Source of the DNA: Bdellovibrionales bacterium
Lineage (GTDB): Bacteria; Myxococcota; XYA12-FULL-58-9; SYDY01
NCBI GenBank assembly: GCA_005801425.1
Contig: SYDY01000088.1
Location: forward strand, 1 to 64,000
Direction of reading: 5' to 3'
DNA: 64,000 bases
This document shows, piece after piece, positions 24,721 through 33,376 of the stretch. The position numbers were made by a program, and so were the translations under genes. The notes below the pieces were generated by a model. The model did not search any database and was not told the DNA's origin. It was given only the letters and a program-made list of their open reading frames with translations. Every line of letters begins with the position of its first letter. Positions within the stretch are counted from its first letter, which is position 1.

Positions 24721-26651
24721 TGTGGGCTCCATTGCAGGCTGACAAACGCGGTACGACCCGGCCAGGGATAACCCACGACATCTTTGAGTGCCTCAGGCGC
24801 GGTGCCTGAGGCGGCAGGATGGGAAATAACACCGGTGATGTTTAGAAGCTCCATCGTGATAGCCCATTCTTGCGCGAATGGGAGACGTACAGCAAGATCA
24901 TGTTGCGTGCGATCGGGTATAATAAGCAGGCCGGCTCGGTCCAATGTGGTTTGCGAGCGGTAGGTTACGCCGTAGGATACCGATGCACCACGGTGTTTAA
25001 GGACAAGTGCGGAATGAACAAGATGGGGTGGAATGGTCGCTGCGGGTTTTCCTTGTTCTCCTAAAACTTCGGATCGATTGACAGCATGGGTAAAGGTATA
25101 ACCCACGCGTAAATCGATCCATGACCAAGGTGCGAGATGGGTTGCAAGCTCAACGCCGGTTGCACGGGTTTTTCCGAGATTTTCGTAGCGATAGGCCTGA
25201 CGCGATACTTGCAACAAACGTACAAGCTCTGTGGCATCGATGAAAAAAGTGGCAGCATCCAATGTGTAACGTCCAAAACGTTGTGTCTGTATTTTGCACA
25301 TTGTGCCTGCGTCTGCATTCCATCCGCGTTCAGGTTTGATATTTTTATTTTCAAGCACCATGGCGCTGTCGCCAAAACGTTCGGCAAGGCTTGCAAAACG
25401 ATGGAACAATCCTGCATGGGCACGTGTGCTGCATGGTCCTGTTTGGACACGTACACCACCCTGGGGGCTGAATGCCCAATGGGATGTGTTTGATGCTGAA
25501 AATTCGTTGAGATGTCCGGCTTGCAATGTTGCATCAAGGGATGTGGTGCGATGGGCGCGCCACACGCTTTGAAGTCCCCATTGGGTTTGCAAGCGTCCAT
25601 TGTTTTGTGTGGCGCTGTCTTGGGCAGAATGGAACCAAGCGCCGTCGGTGCGCCCTGCAATAGCAAGATCGACATGTTTCAAGGTGATATCTGCGCGTTG
25701 ATCGGCGCCTGCTTGCACGAGCCATGCACGATGATCTTGAATGCCCAAAGTTGTTTCGCGTTCTGGATCTGAAAAGCTGCGTCCATTGACCATGGCATCA
25801 ACACCAAGGTTCAGACGAAGCATGCGACCGATTGTTACGTCCGATGCACTGATGCGTGCACTTTGAAAAATACTTTTGGATGACGTGTGCAAGGTTTCTG
25901 CATAGGAAGGCCCAGGAATGCCCCGTGCGTCCAATGCCGTTAATGTGGTGATGTGCAAAGCAGCGTGTTTGAAAGGTTGATAGACACGCGTATGCAACAC
26001 CAAGCGATCGCTATGATTGTTTTGCCGGGTGCGAATGACGTCGTCTGATGCATTGTAGCGGGTTGTTTGATCATCATAAAATGTGAAATTTCCTTGGGTA
26101 CCTTGATACGCGGTGCTGACGCGCACGCCGCCTTTTTTCCATGGCAGTTCAATAAATCCTCCGGCGCTTCGCGAGAGCTGAGTTCCAAAGCCCGTATTGA
26201 GCCCATATTTAAAACGCCCAGTGGGCAAGACGGTATTGATTTCAAGCACGCCGCCAATGGGCATGGGCAAATGCAGAGGTCCAGTACCGCGTCCTACATA
26301 GATACTGGCGATGCCGTCGGCGGGCAGCAGGCTTAGATCAAATTGTTGAAGACCCGTATTCAGCATGGGAACGCCGTCGATGACGATGCCCACGTGACTT
26401 CCTCCGAGTGATCGAATGCGCACATCCACGCTGTTACCGCGTGCGCCCAGTCGCAATAAACTGACGCCTGGGGTCGCTTTAAGGGCTTCTGCGACGGTTT
26501 GCCCTTGCCCTTGGTGTGTTGTGAGGTCGATTTCTGACGTGGAACCACTGTCGGTTGTTGTGGATTCTGATCCCTGTACGGTGATGTCGGGCACCACAAT
26601 GGGATCGACCGCGCCGATGACGAGCGCAGCATAAAGCGCAAATGGAAGCAT
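24717..26651 (-). CDS. TonB-dependent outer-membrane receptor (BtuB-like size)
   Basis: A 644-residue outer-membrane active-transport receptor. After a signal peptide (about 1-15) comes a TonB-box-like stretch (IVVPDITVQGSE) and the plug domain (TVAEALKATPGVSLLRLG, VRIRSLGGSHVGIVIDGVPM). A barrel of many aromatic-rich strands follows, ending in the last-strand motif GRTAFVSLQWSPQ. The size and plug resemble vitamin B12 or siderophore receptors, but the substrate cannot be named. It is co-transcribed with the downstream propeller lipoprotein through an ATGA overlap. The promoter region lies in the short divergent gap before the 26792 gene. Confidence 0.88.
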   Translation of the reverse strand: MLPFALYAALVIGAVDPIVVPDITVQGSESTTTDSGSTSEIDLTTHQGQGQTVAEALKATPGVSLLRLGARGNSVDVRIRSLGGSHVGIVIDGVPMLNTGLQQFDLSLLPADGIASIYVGRGTGPLHLPMPIGGVLEINTVLPTGRFKYGLNTGFGTQLSRSAGGFIELPWKKGGVRVSTAYQGTQGNFTFYDDQTTRYNASDDVIRTRQNNHSDRLVLHTRVYQPFKHAALHITTLTALDARGIPGPSYAETLHTSSKSIFQSARISASDVTIGRMLRLNLGVDAMVNGRSFSDPERETTLGIQDHRAWLVQAGADQRADITLKHVDLAIAGRTDGAWFHSAQDSATQNNGRLQTQWGLQSVWRAHRTTSLDATLQAGHLNEFSASNTSHWAFSPQGGVRVQTGPCSTRAHAGLFHRFASLAERFGDSAMVLENKNIKPERGWNADAGTMCKIQTQRFGRYTLDAATFFIDATELVRLLQVSRQAYRYENLGKTRATGVELATHLAPWSWIDLRVGYTFTHAVNRSEVLGEQGKPAATIPPHLVHSALVLKHRGASVSYGVTYRSQTTLDRAGLLIIPDRTQHDLAVRLPFAQEWAITMELLNITGVISHPAASGTAPEALKDVVGYPWPGRTAFVSLQWSPQ

Positions 26652-26791
26652 GAGATGCCATGCTTATTGTGGGTTTTACGTCGTTTCGTCAATCAAGACT
26701 GGATTTAATGTAGGATATCGCCTCTTTATAAAAAGGATATGCCTTATGATGTATAATGCATATGTCACTTCCTTTATTAAGGAATATCTTT

Positions 26792-28702
26792 ATGGCTACT
26801 ATTTTGGTCGGTGTGCCGTCAAAGAAATTACCTTCATCAGAAGAGGATCATCGTGCCCATGAACCTGGCACTCAGGATCCTCCTACGCCGGATGTCATGG
26901 ATCGGCGGGCGGCGGTGAGACCTCTCGCAGATCCGCTGAAGCAAACAATAAAACCACCGGATGCTCCAAGCGAATCATCATCAGCATCGCGTGTGCCACC
27001 CGCACGTGCATTTTCGGCTCAAGAACATGCTACACCGATGCAGGGGTTATTGATTGCGCTGAATGATCAACATGTGTGTGATCCGAGAATTGCAGTTGCG
27101 ACGTTTATGAACTTCTATAGCATTGAAGATCATGCTTCTAAACATAGTATTACCGCGAATCTTAAAAAATTGGCAAAAGATGAAAAAGATCACAATGTGA
27201 TGTTTAAACTGAGTAATGTATTGATGCATACGCTGCAAAATCCATCGACAGAAAATATGGCAGAGTTATTGCGCTTGGCGATGATTGCCGCAGCCAAGAA
27301 ACCGAAAGAGGGCAATGTTGAAAGAACGCAGCATATTGCGCTGGGTCGCATTGTACTTGATCAGATCATTCCGTTGTTGGAGATCACGCATCATAGCCAT
27401 GACCATGGTGGGCTGGCCAGGGCTCTCTGGGCTGATGTCACATCGAATGCTGAAGTACGTGCAGATTCTTTGATGCGTCTCTCATGTGGGGATCTTGATC
27501 GATCTGCCAATGAATTTCTTACGCGTTATGATGCAATGTATCAGGCATGTTCAAATGCAGTGAAGCGCGAACTGAGAGAGTGCGTCATCGCGACTTGGAT
27601 GATGGGTTCTGGTGTATTGGATCGTCTCAATGCGCATACTGCAGTCAAAATGGGGCGTATTCTCGATATGTTATCTCCCATCTATCGCGAGCAAGTGAAG
27701 GGAGCCATCATTCGTCAAAAGGGCCAAGGCGCCTGGGAGCTCGTTGCACCGAGTCGTGCACAAATCGACGCTGCTGTTGATCAGGTATTGGATCTGTTCA
27801 GCAATGCAAAGGCTGTCCTTACGAGTGCTTCATCCGTGGAGAATGCGGGGACGTTACGTCAGTTTTTTATTGCGGCTTTTCGTGCCGATTGCAAAGCCGC
27901 TTTTGCAAAAGGCGTGTTTGGGACCAACACAGCGTCCCAGGCTCTGGTTTTGCTTCAGGGTGATGTGGGCATGGCAGAGACGTACCAACATATTATGGCC
28001 ACACCGCCGCCTCTCTCTGTCTATGAAATATTGTATCAAGCCAATGCCACAGGCGCTTTTGATCGGTTGGCCAATGCGTACGTTGCGATGGATCAGTGTC
28101 TCAAAGAATTTGAGGGTGTGTTTAAAAATTACGATGTGCTCAAAGATATTGCAAGCATTTCGGGCTTCAATTTGAAGCCGATAGCAACACTTGAGAGTCG
28201 GTTGTCTGAACATCTTGCCGCAGGCAGAATGCCGATGGATGCGTTGCTTTTTAATTTTAAAAAATTAAAAGATGAGTCGGATGCCATCGATTCCAAGACT
28301 GCCCAGGAACAAGAAAATAAAGGCTTGCTGAATATGCAAGCGTATCGCTGGAAATTACTTGCGATGATGCGTTCGCCAGAGGGACCGGCACTCGTTGCGA
28401 ATTATATTCGTGTCAAAGAATACGATCCTATGGTGTTTGACGGCGTGACGAAGGCGTTTCAGGCAGTTCAGACATTGCCAGAACCTGCGGCTCGTATGGA
28501 TTCGATCACACATATTTGGAACAAAATGCTTGCGATCACGGGAACCAGTGAAAGTGCGGGTGAAGCGGTGATTGATGAGGGCGCGGTGAATCGATTATGG
28601 AATTATATCATGAGTCGGTCGGAAAATTTCCCAGCAGCATTGAGAGAAGAACTGTTGGATGGATTTCGTGCTGTTGCAGGTTTTGATTTATTGCACGGGT
28701 AG
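26792..28702 (+). CDS. Large mostly helical orphan protein
   Basis: A 636-residue protein with no recognised domain. ATG 26792 is chosen because aagga lies eight bases upstream; in-frame ATGs at 26756 and 26762 sit on a TATAAT that is probably the promoter. The first 80 residues are Pro/Ser-rich and disordered-looking, as in the kinases K2-K4. The rest reads as amphipathic helices. There is no signal peptide or membrane segment. Its stop is immediately adjacent to the stop of the carbonic anhydrase gene on the other strand. The organisation resembles the other orphans at 16.2, 31.3 and 37.4 kb. Confidence 0.7.
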   Translation: MATILVGVPSKKLPSSEEDHRAHEPGTQDPPTPDVMDRRAAVRPLADPLKQTIKPPDAPSESSSASRVPPARAFSAQEHATPMQGLLIALNDQHVCDPRIAVATFMNFYSIEDHASKHSITANLKKLAKDEKDHNVMFKLSNVLMHTLQNPSTENMAELLRLAMIAAAKKPKEGNVERTQHIALGRIVLDQIIPLLEITHHSHDHGGLARALWADVTSNAEVRADSLMRLSCGDLDRSANEFLTRYDAMYQACSNAVKRELRECVIATWMMGSGVLDRLNAHTAVKMGRILDMLSPIYREQVKGAIIRQKGQGAWELVAPSRAQIDAAVDQVLDLFSNAKAVLTSASSVENAGTLRQFFIAAFRADCKAAFAKGVFGTNTASQALVLLQGDVGMAETYQHIMATPPPLSVYEILYQANATGAFDRLANAYVAMDQCLKEFEGVFKNYDVLKDIASISGFNLKPIATLESRLSEHLAAGRMPMDALLFNFKKLKDESDAIDSKTAQEQENKGLLNMQAYRWKLLAMMRSPEGPALVANYIRVKEYDPMVFDGVTKAFQAVQTLPEPAARMDSITHIWNKMLAITGTSESAGEAVIDEGAVNRLWNYIMSRSENFPAALREELLDGFRAVAGFDLLHG

Positions 28703-29461
28703 TTACGGTGACGATTGAATGGTTCGACTTCCTAGAGCCTGAAGAGGCCGCGAATTTTCGATAAATACACGGGTGATGGCGCTGAGTTGCTCTTGGCTGG
28801 CGGGTATGCTGGTGCGCAAAACGCGCCATGTGACGCCTTCACTGCAGGGCGGGGTGGTAAGCGATCCCTCGTAGGCGTAATAGGATTTATTTGACGGTAA
28901 CGTCGCTGCTGCATTAACGTCGTCAACCTCGACTTCCAAACTCGCCATTTCAATTTTTTCTAAAAATTGCGCGAGAAAATCACTTTCGGTTTCCGATTCA
29001 TGAAACAGCACACCGACAACGACCAGCTTGCCGTCGGCATGTTGGTGTACAAGATGCATTTCCAGAGGCCATGCGATGAGTCCAAGGCCATGTTCGCTTG
29101 GCGTGTGGAAATGAAATTGTTTGAGCGTGTAATCGGTGCTGTCGATGCTTACCTTGCTGCCCGGGGGGTAATCAAACTGCAAGGCATGGCCATTGCTGCG
29201 CAGTGTGCCGCTTGCTGCGTGATAGTCGAACGTAAGAATTGGCAGCGCGTTGTTTGCTGTTGCATTGTTAAAATTGACCGGCGATTGCTGGAGCCCTGTT
29301 TCACATAACGCATATTCGGGTTCAAGGTTTCCCCAGTGTTCGGGGCCTGTCTCACCGCTATACGTCCAATGGAGTTCCGCTGTTTCCGATTTTTCGTCGG
29401 TGCAGCTTGCGGCGAGAAGAGCAAAGAAAAGCATCACGCAACGGTGTGAGTTTACAAACAT
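28703..29461 (-). CDS. Alpha-class carbonic anhydrase, lipoprotein
   Basis: Hydrates CO2 to bicarbonate, here outside the cytoplasm. The 252-residue protein has a signal peptide with lipobox AASC (start ATG 29461, or ATG 29434 nine codons on). The alpha-CA fold is clear: HWGNLEPEYALC, QQSPVNF, the zinc histidines in QFHFHTPSEH and EMHLVH, and SLTTPPCSEGVTW with the Thr that orients the zinc hydroxide. The two conserved cysteines probably form the family disulfide. A TAGAAT hexamer lies about 11 bases upstream of the first start. Confidence 0.92.
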   Translation of the reverse strand: MFVNSHRCVMLFFALLAASCTDEKSETAELHWTYSGETGPEHWGNLEPEYALCETGLQQSPVNFNNATANNALPILTFDYHAASGTLRSNGHALQFDYPPGSKVSIDSTDYTLKQFHFHTPSEHGLGLIAWPLEMHLVHQHADGKLVVVGVLFHESETESDFLAQFLEKIEMASLEVEVDDVNAAATLPSNKSYYAYEGSLTTPPCSEGVTWRVLRTSIPASQEQLSAITRVFIENSRPLQALGSRTIQSSP

Positions 29462-29518
29462 TACCTTATGCTATTCTATTTCCAGGTAGGATATTGTTGC
29501 TATTTTAGGCGCTTTCCT

Positions 29519-29547
29519 TTGTTGAATCACAAAAAGCGGGGTATACT
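29519..29547 (+). promoter_or_regulatory. Candidate sigma-70-type promoter
   Basis: TTGTTG (29519-29524), a 17-base spacer, then TATACT (29542-29547), about 48 bases before the gene at 29595. Unlike most promoters noted here it leaves a leader, and ggtgagg precedes the start as ribosome-binding site. Confidence 0.45.
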
Positions 29548-29594
29548 TTAAACAGAAGAGTGATGAATACACACTTGCCGTTGGTGAGGTTGAT

Positions 29595-30188
29595 ATGGCC
29601 GAAACCGTGATCTTGTCCGGCGATGTGCGAGATTTTTTCAGACAAGAAATACTCAGGGCGAGTTCGGAGCTTCGTGTCGAACTTGCAGATATTACTGAGT
29701 ATTACTTGGTCGAGCTTTTAAGCTCCTACGCCTCTACAAACCGTTCTGGCGGAGCTTCGGCAGGTGATGAACCGCTTGCTATGCTCTACAAAAAAGCACT
29801 CGATTCTTCAGGAGGCGAGCGTGCCTCATTCCTCAAAAAACTAGGCGACGATGCGCTGTATCTGAGTGGGTTTTTCATCGAGTCTATTGAGGATTCATTG
29901 GTTGATCTCAACTATTATATCGCCATGGGTGGCAATGCCTACGCAAGTTTAGGTGAACTTACGGGTGGCGGCGGCATGGGCCAAGCCTACCGCCGCTTGG
30001 GACGTTGTTTTACCGAAATGGTCGACGTACTCAATGAAGTGTCGGAGCATACACGGGGATGCACCGATACCGATTTACTCCGTGCCTATGATCGTTTTGT
30101 ACGTACAGGCAGCACCCGTTGTCGCAAAAAGCTATTAAGCAAAGGGCTTTCGCCTACCAACGCTATCCCCATTGATTTTATCCAATGA
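29595..30188 (+). CDS. Conserved-looking helical protein of unknown function
   Basis: A 197-residue cytoplasmic protein without recognised motifs. It is largely helical with a Gly-rich turn (GELTGGGGMGQAY) and basic C-terminal part. ATG 29595 has a Shine-Dalgarno-like ggtgagg. Its stop overlaps the start of the next gene in an ATGA, so the two are translationally coupled and may act together. It stands close to rpoZ but on the opposite strand. I recognise no function. Confidence 0.75.
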   Translation: MAETVILSGDVRDFFRQEILRASSELRVELADITEYYLVELLSSYASTNRSGGASAGDEPLAMLYKKALDSSGGERASFLKKLGDDALYLSGFFIESIEDSLVDLNYYIAMGGNAYASLGELTGGGGMGQAYRRLGRCFTEMVDVLNEVSEHTRGCTDTDLLRAYDRFVRTGSTRCRKKLLSKGLSPTNAIPIDFIQ

Positions 30189-30826
30189 CCGCCGTGTTGG
30201 GAAAAATGCAGCGCATGCTTTCCGATCTCCACGATGTGGATGTGGGCCTTGATGTACGCGATTATCTGATCGGGAAACGTCGGCGTTTGCGTATGCCCGG
30301 GGCAGTGGATGGCATTCCAGAGCAGCTTTTTGTGCGCAGTCATGGCGACAATGTTGAAGTGGCCCTCTATGTGGATCCAGATATTGTACGACGCCTTAAT
30401 AAGGCGGATCTACGCGATAGATTGCGACAGGGGGCCTTGGATGATTTCTGTGTGGCGCTTGAAGGTGTGAGTCACTTTCAAATGGTCGCGTGGCGCGGCA
30501 TGCATGGAGGCCACGTTTCGGCGCTTGAGCTTGAATTGCAATCGGAAGTGGATAAATTCGTATGTGCATGGTTGCTGCTGGATGCATCCGGTCGTTTGGA
30601 TGCGCCAACAGGCAAGGCATTATGGCATCAAATCTTTGCTGCATGGACTCTGCGTGACGACGTGCCTGCGTTTGAACGAAGCAGATATCAGGCGGCATCT
30701 CAGGCCGCAGCCACGTATTGCAAGGGACTGATGAAGCGCCATGCACGTTCAACGGTCAACAATTTATTGGGAGATGTAAGGCGTCATTACCGGCTTGGGC
30801 CGGGCGAAAAACTTAGACCTGTTTAG
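30185..30826 (+). CDS. Unknown protein, coupled to upstream gene
   Basis: A 213-residue cytoplasmic protein. It starts in an ATGA overlap with the preceding gene. Mixed alpha/beta start (LFVRSHGDNVEVALYVDP) then long helices, with a basic C-terminus. No catalytic motif is apparent. Pairing with the upstream gene suggests a two-protein unit. A hairpin lies between its stop and that of rpoZ. Confidence 0.75.
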   Translation: MTAVLGKMQRMLSDLHDVDVGLDVRDYLIGKRRRLRMPGAVDGIPEQLFVRSHGDNVEVALYVDPDIVRRLNKADLRDRLRQGALDDFCVALEGVSHFQMVAWRGMHGGHVSALELELQSEVDKFVCAWLLLDASGRLDAPTGKALWHQIFAAWTLRDDVPAFERSRYQAASQAAATYCKGLMKRHARSTVNNLLGDVRRHYRLGPGEKLRPV

Positions 30827-30836
30827 AGAGGTCTAA
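30813..30836. terminator. Hairpin between convergent genes (rpoZ side)
   Basis: ttagacct (30813-30820) pairs perfectly with aggtctaa (30829-30836) around an eight-base loop. It overlaps the stop of the plus-strand gene and precedes that of rpoZ. No U-run is present, so termination is only inferred. Confidence 0.4.
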
Positions 30837-30838
30837 TG

Positions 30839-31084
30839 TTACTTAAGACGTGCAGGCGCACCATGTGTCATGTCTTCGCCGAGTAAATCGACAAGATCGC
30901 CTTCATAGTACACATTGCCTGCTGCAATCTCACGCAGTGACATCACCGCCGCTTTGTTGCGCGCGTTTTTGATGGTGGGCTTGGAACCTTTAAGCAATTG
31001 TCGTGCACGCTTGGCGCTCAAAAGTACCAAGGCAAAGCGATTTTCTACGTTATCTTCGCAATCTTCGGTAGTTACGCGCGCCAT
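30839..31084 (-). CDS. rpoZ: RNA polymerase omega subunit
   Basis: Small subunit assisting assembly of the beta' subunit of RNA polymerase. The 81-residue protein MARVTTEDC shows the conserved core [19 protein letters not shown] and [16 protein letters not shown] 31084 is preceded by aaggag at five bases, so the five-residue longer frame is not used. The C-terminal tail ([12 protein letters not shown]) is acidic. Confidence 0.92.
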   Translation of the reverse strand: MARVTTEDCEDNVENRFALVLLSAKRARQLLKGSKPTIKNARNKAAVMSLREIAAGNVYYEGDLVDLLGEDMTHGAPARLK

Positions 31085-31240
31085 GGGATCTCCTTGCAAG
31101 GGGAACTTCCCTAGTTATCACGGGGAGTTGATGGGTGTCAAAGGCGTGTGCATTGCGGTTTGCAATCATTTTATGGGTAAGGAGAATCCCCACATTTGTT
31201 TCTTATGCGTATAGGTCGGGAATTTTCTCAAGGATGTGGC

Positions 31241-31246
31241 TAGACT
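31241..31246 (+). promoter_or_regulatory. -10-like TAGACT, seven bases before start
   Basis: TAGACT, seven bases, ATG 31254. Fits the leaderless layout seen at the kinase genes and argues against the upstream GTG at 31236. Confidence 0.45.
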
Positions 31247-31253
31247 TGCCCCT

Positions 31254-32462
31254 ATGGCTCGAAGCAATCCTTGCGTTGAAACACTCACGTGGACATTCAT
31301 GAACCCGCTCTTCGACGTGTCTCTCTTGGCGGGTGGGAGCACAACGCGTGTGCTTGATATGATGGCGCCTCCTTCAGAGGGAGCTGCACTGGTTCAAATT
31401 CCGGACGCTATGTTGGCGCAACCTGCTGTGATGAGGGTTTTATCCCCATCGAATAGCAGCATCGTACCATCGGATCCAAAGCCGAAGGATGAGGCCAAGG
31501 CGCGGGCGGATTCCGCGATGACACGTCAAAGGGTTGCGTATCGCGATTTAGAGGCAGCGAAAACGGCAATTAAAAATGTAAAATCTGACGACAATATTGC
31601 TGATTTGCAGGCACGTTTTAGGGCCATAGAAACAGAATTCGCGCTTGCCAAAATAGAACACAGCTATTGGCATCAGGTGACGCATATCCTCCGTAATACA
31701 GATCCCAAAGTAAAACGTGACGAAGAATGGCCTATGATATTGGCTGCTAAATTGGATGCTTTGGCTATGCATCCTGACGCATTGCTTGCTGAGTATGATC
31801 GAATTTTGCGCTTGGATTTGGACGGGAGATTACCGGGTGACACAAAAACGCTTCTGCGCGGCAATGCCGATGAATCGAAAGCATTGCGCCGTTATATCAC
31901 GCAAGATCCTGTGATGGTGGTTTTTACTGAACGCTTGAAATCCGCGATGCTGTCCGAACTTCAGGACCGAGAGCACAAGAGAAAATATCCAGCCCTTGCG
32001 TTTGCTGCGGGTGCGTCGGCGGTTGCAGATGTTTTGGGTGTAATACCTGAGCGAATGATTGTTTGCACGCGTGCGTTGATCCGCCTCGGCGTTTTTGAAT
32101 CAGCGGAGGAAGCAGCGCGGTTTATGGTTGTTGCCTCATTTACCATGGGTTCTGTTTCTGCGGATACGACAAATTATCTCGCACAGCACGCAAAATACGG
32201 CGTTCAATCTAAGCGGAATGAATTTGAACGCGTACGTAGGGCCGTCGGAACAGGCTATTGCCAGGCGTTTAGCACGGATTCTGAAACTAGCCGAAGTAAA
32301 TGCGAACAATTTGTGGATGCAAGCAAAATGCTTGATGCCGACAAGCAAGGGCTTAAACCCAAGTTGCTTGAGCACGCTGCGCGAGATGCAAAGGACAGCC
32401 TTGATCGTGCAAGAACTGTGGTCGATGATTTTGTGAAACGACTTGCGATAGCTGCTTCGTGA
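31254..32462 (+). CDS. Orphan helical protein with a RasGAP-like motif
   Basis: A 402-residue protein without signal peptide. Residues 80-150 are charged helices, possibly coiled coil. At 199-214 TLLRGNADESKALRRY, preceded by LLAEYDRILRLDL and followed by a helix FTERLKSAML, resembles the arginine-finger segment of eukaryotic RasGAP domains (LFRxNSLATKxxxxY). The second RasGAP hallmark, FLR...P, is not clearly present; ARFMVVASFTMGS at 288-300 is at best a weak counterpart. It starts just after a -10-like hexamer, so probably leaderless. It is followed by another orphan on the same strand. The RasGAP reading is only a hypothesis. Confidence 0.65.
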   Translation: MARSNPCVETLTWTFMNPLFDVSLLAGGSTTRVLDMMAPPSEGAALVQIPDAMLAQPAVMRVLSPSNSSIVPSDPKPKDEAKARADSAMTRQRVAYRDLEAAKTAIKNVKSDDNIADLQARFRAIETEFALAKIEHSYWHQVTHILRNTDPKVKRDEEWPMILAAKLDALAMHPDALLAEYDRILRLDLDGRLPGDTKTLLRGNADESKALRRYITQDPVMVVFTERLKSAMLSELQDREHKRKYPALAFAAGASAVADVLGVIPERMIVCTRALIRLGVFESAEEAARFMVVASFTMGSVSADTTNYLAQHAKYGVQSKRNEFERVRRAVGTGYCQAFSTDSETSRSKCEQFVDASKMLDADKQGLKPKLLEHAARDAKDSLDRARTVVDDFVKRLAIAAS

Positions 32463-32490
32463 AATGCAATAAAATAAAATGGGGGCGTTT

Positions 32491-33339
32491 ATGAGTAGTC
32501 ATGTTGTTGAGGCGAAATCGCATATGCCAGTGCAGGAACCCATGCATTATTTTGGACCCCTTGTTGATGGGGCACGATGTAAACTTGCGTGTTCGCCCAA
32601 AGGCGATGAGAAATCGGCCACGTTCGCTTATTTCACGTCACGTACGCAAGAAGATCCGTCTGCTGTGGTGGTTCTTACATTGCCGAGGCGGCATGCGAAT
32701 GGTGCATGGAGTCTTGAGATCGATGGCGTACAAGTGAACGATCTCTCACTGCGTGGGCAAGGATTTGGCGCGAAAGTTCATCATGCGGCATGCCAATGGC
32801 TTAAGTCGATTGAATCAACACCTCATCCAGCAAGTCACATACGCTTGTTGGCCGGGAGTTTGGGTGATGAATGTTCCGGCCCCTGGTTGTGGGCGAATCT
32901 TGGTTATCAGGCCAAGAATTGGGTTCAGTTTGAGACCAAAAAAACAGGTGTACGCAAAGATTTTGTCGATGCATGGGAAATGTTTCTCTGGAATATCCAC
33001 AAGAAATTTTCAGTCGAACAAAAAACGGAATTTACGAAGCCAGGGTTTCTTTCCTTGTTTAAGACGCTTAATTTAGAGTTGGCATCTTCACAAAATCCAC
33101 GTGAATTTTTTACGGCGATCGAAGTAGCATGCCAAGGACCTTTAAGGATTTGGAGCGACGCTGCGATTGAGAAAGGTGGATGGGTAGACGGCGCGGGGCG
33201 AAAACTTTCTATTGCGAAAGCGTTTACGTCTGTGGCGGCACCTGTATTTAAAGGAAAATTTGATATTCACGATTCACATAGCGTGCGTGCTTTTAATAGC
33301 TATTGCGAGCGTAAGGGCTCTCCCGAATTGATGATGTGA
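32491..33339 (+). CDS. Orphan protein with a GNAT acetyltransferase-like core
   Basis: A 282-residue protein. LSLRGQGFGAKVHHAACQWL (86-105) looks like GNAT motif A, the acetyl-CoA pyrophosphate loop (R/QxxGxG/A followed by a helix). GPWLWANLGYQ (130-140) resembles the late GNAT segment with an aromatic-rich turn. The C-terminal half is helical and unassigned. ATG 32491 has a G-rich ribosome-binding site; ATG 32479 would add four residues. It lies 28 bases after the RasGAP-like orphan and may be co-transcribed. Enzyme activity is not established. Confidence 0.65.
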   Translation: MSSHVVEAKSHMPVQEPMHYFGPLVDGARCKLACSPKGDEKSATFAYFTSRTQEDPSAVVVLTLPRRHANGAWSLEIDGVQVNDLSLRGQGFGAKVHHAACQWLKSIESTPHPASHIRLLAGSLGDECSGPWLWANLGYQAKNWVQFETKKTGVRKDFVDAWEMFLWNIHKKFSVEQKTEFTKPGFLSLFKTLNLELASSQNPREFFTAIEVACQGPLRIWSDAAIEKGGWVDGAGRKLSIAKAFTSVAAPVFKGKFDIHDSHSVRAFNSYCERKGSPELMM

Positions 33340-33376
33340 TTTAGACAGTAAGCAATCAATGAATGTTTAAACCGGT

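Noticed and set aside
26792-28702. RasGEF N-terminal-like look of the first helices
   Set aside because: Only a faint hydrophobic pattern around residues 85-120; no catalytic RasGEF segment can be found, so no such domain is claimed.
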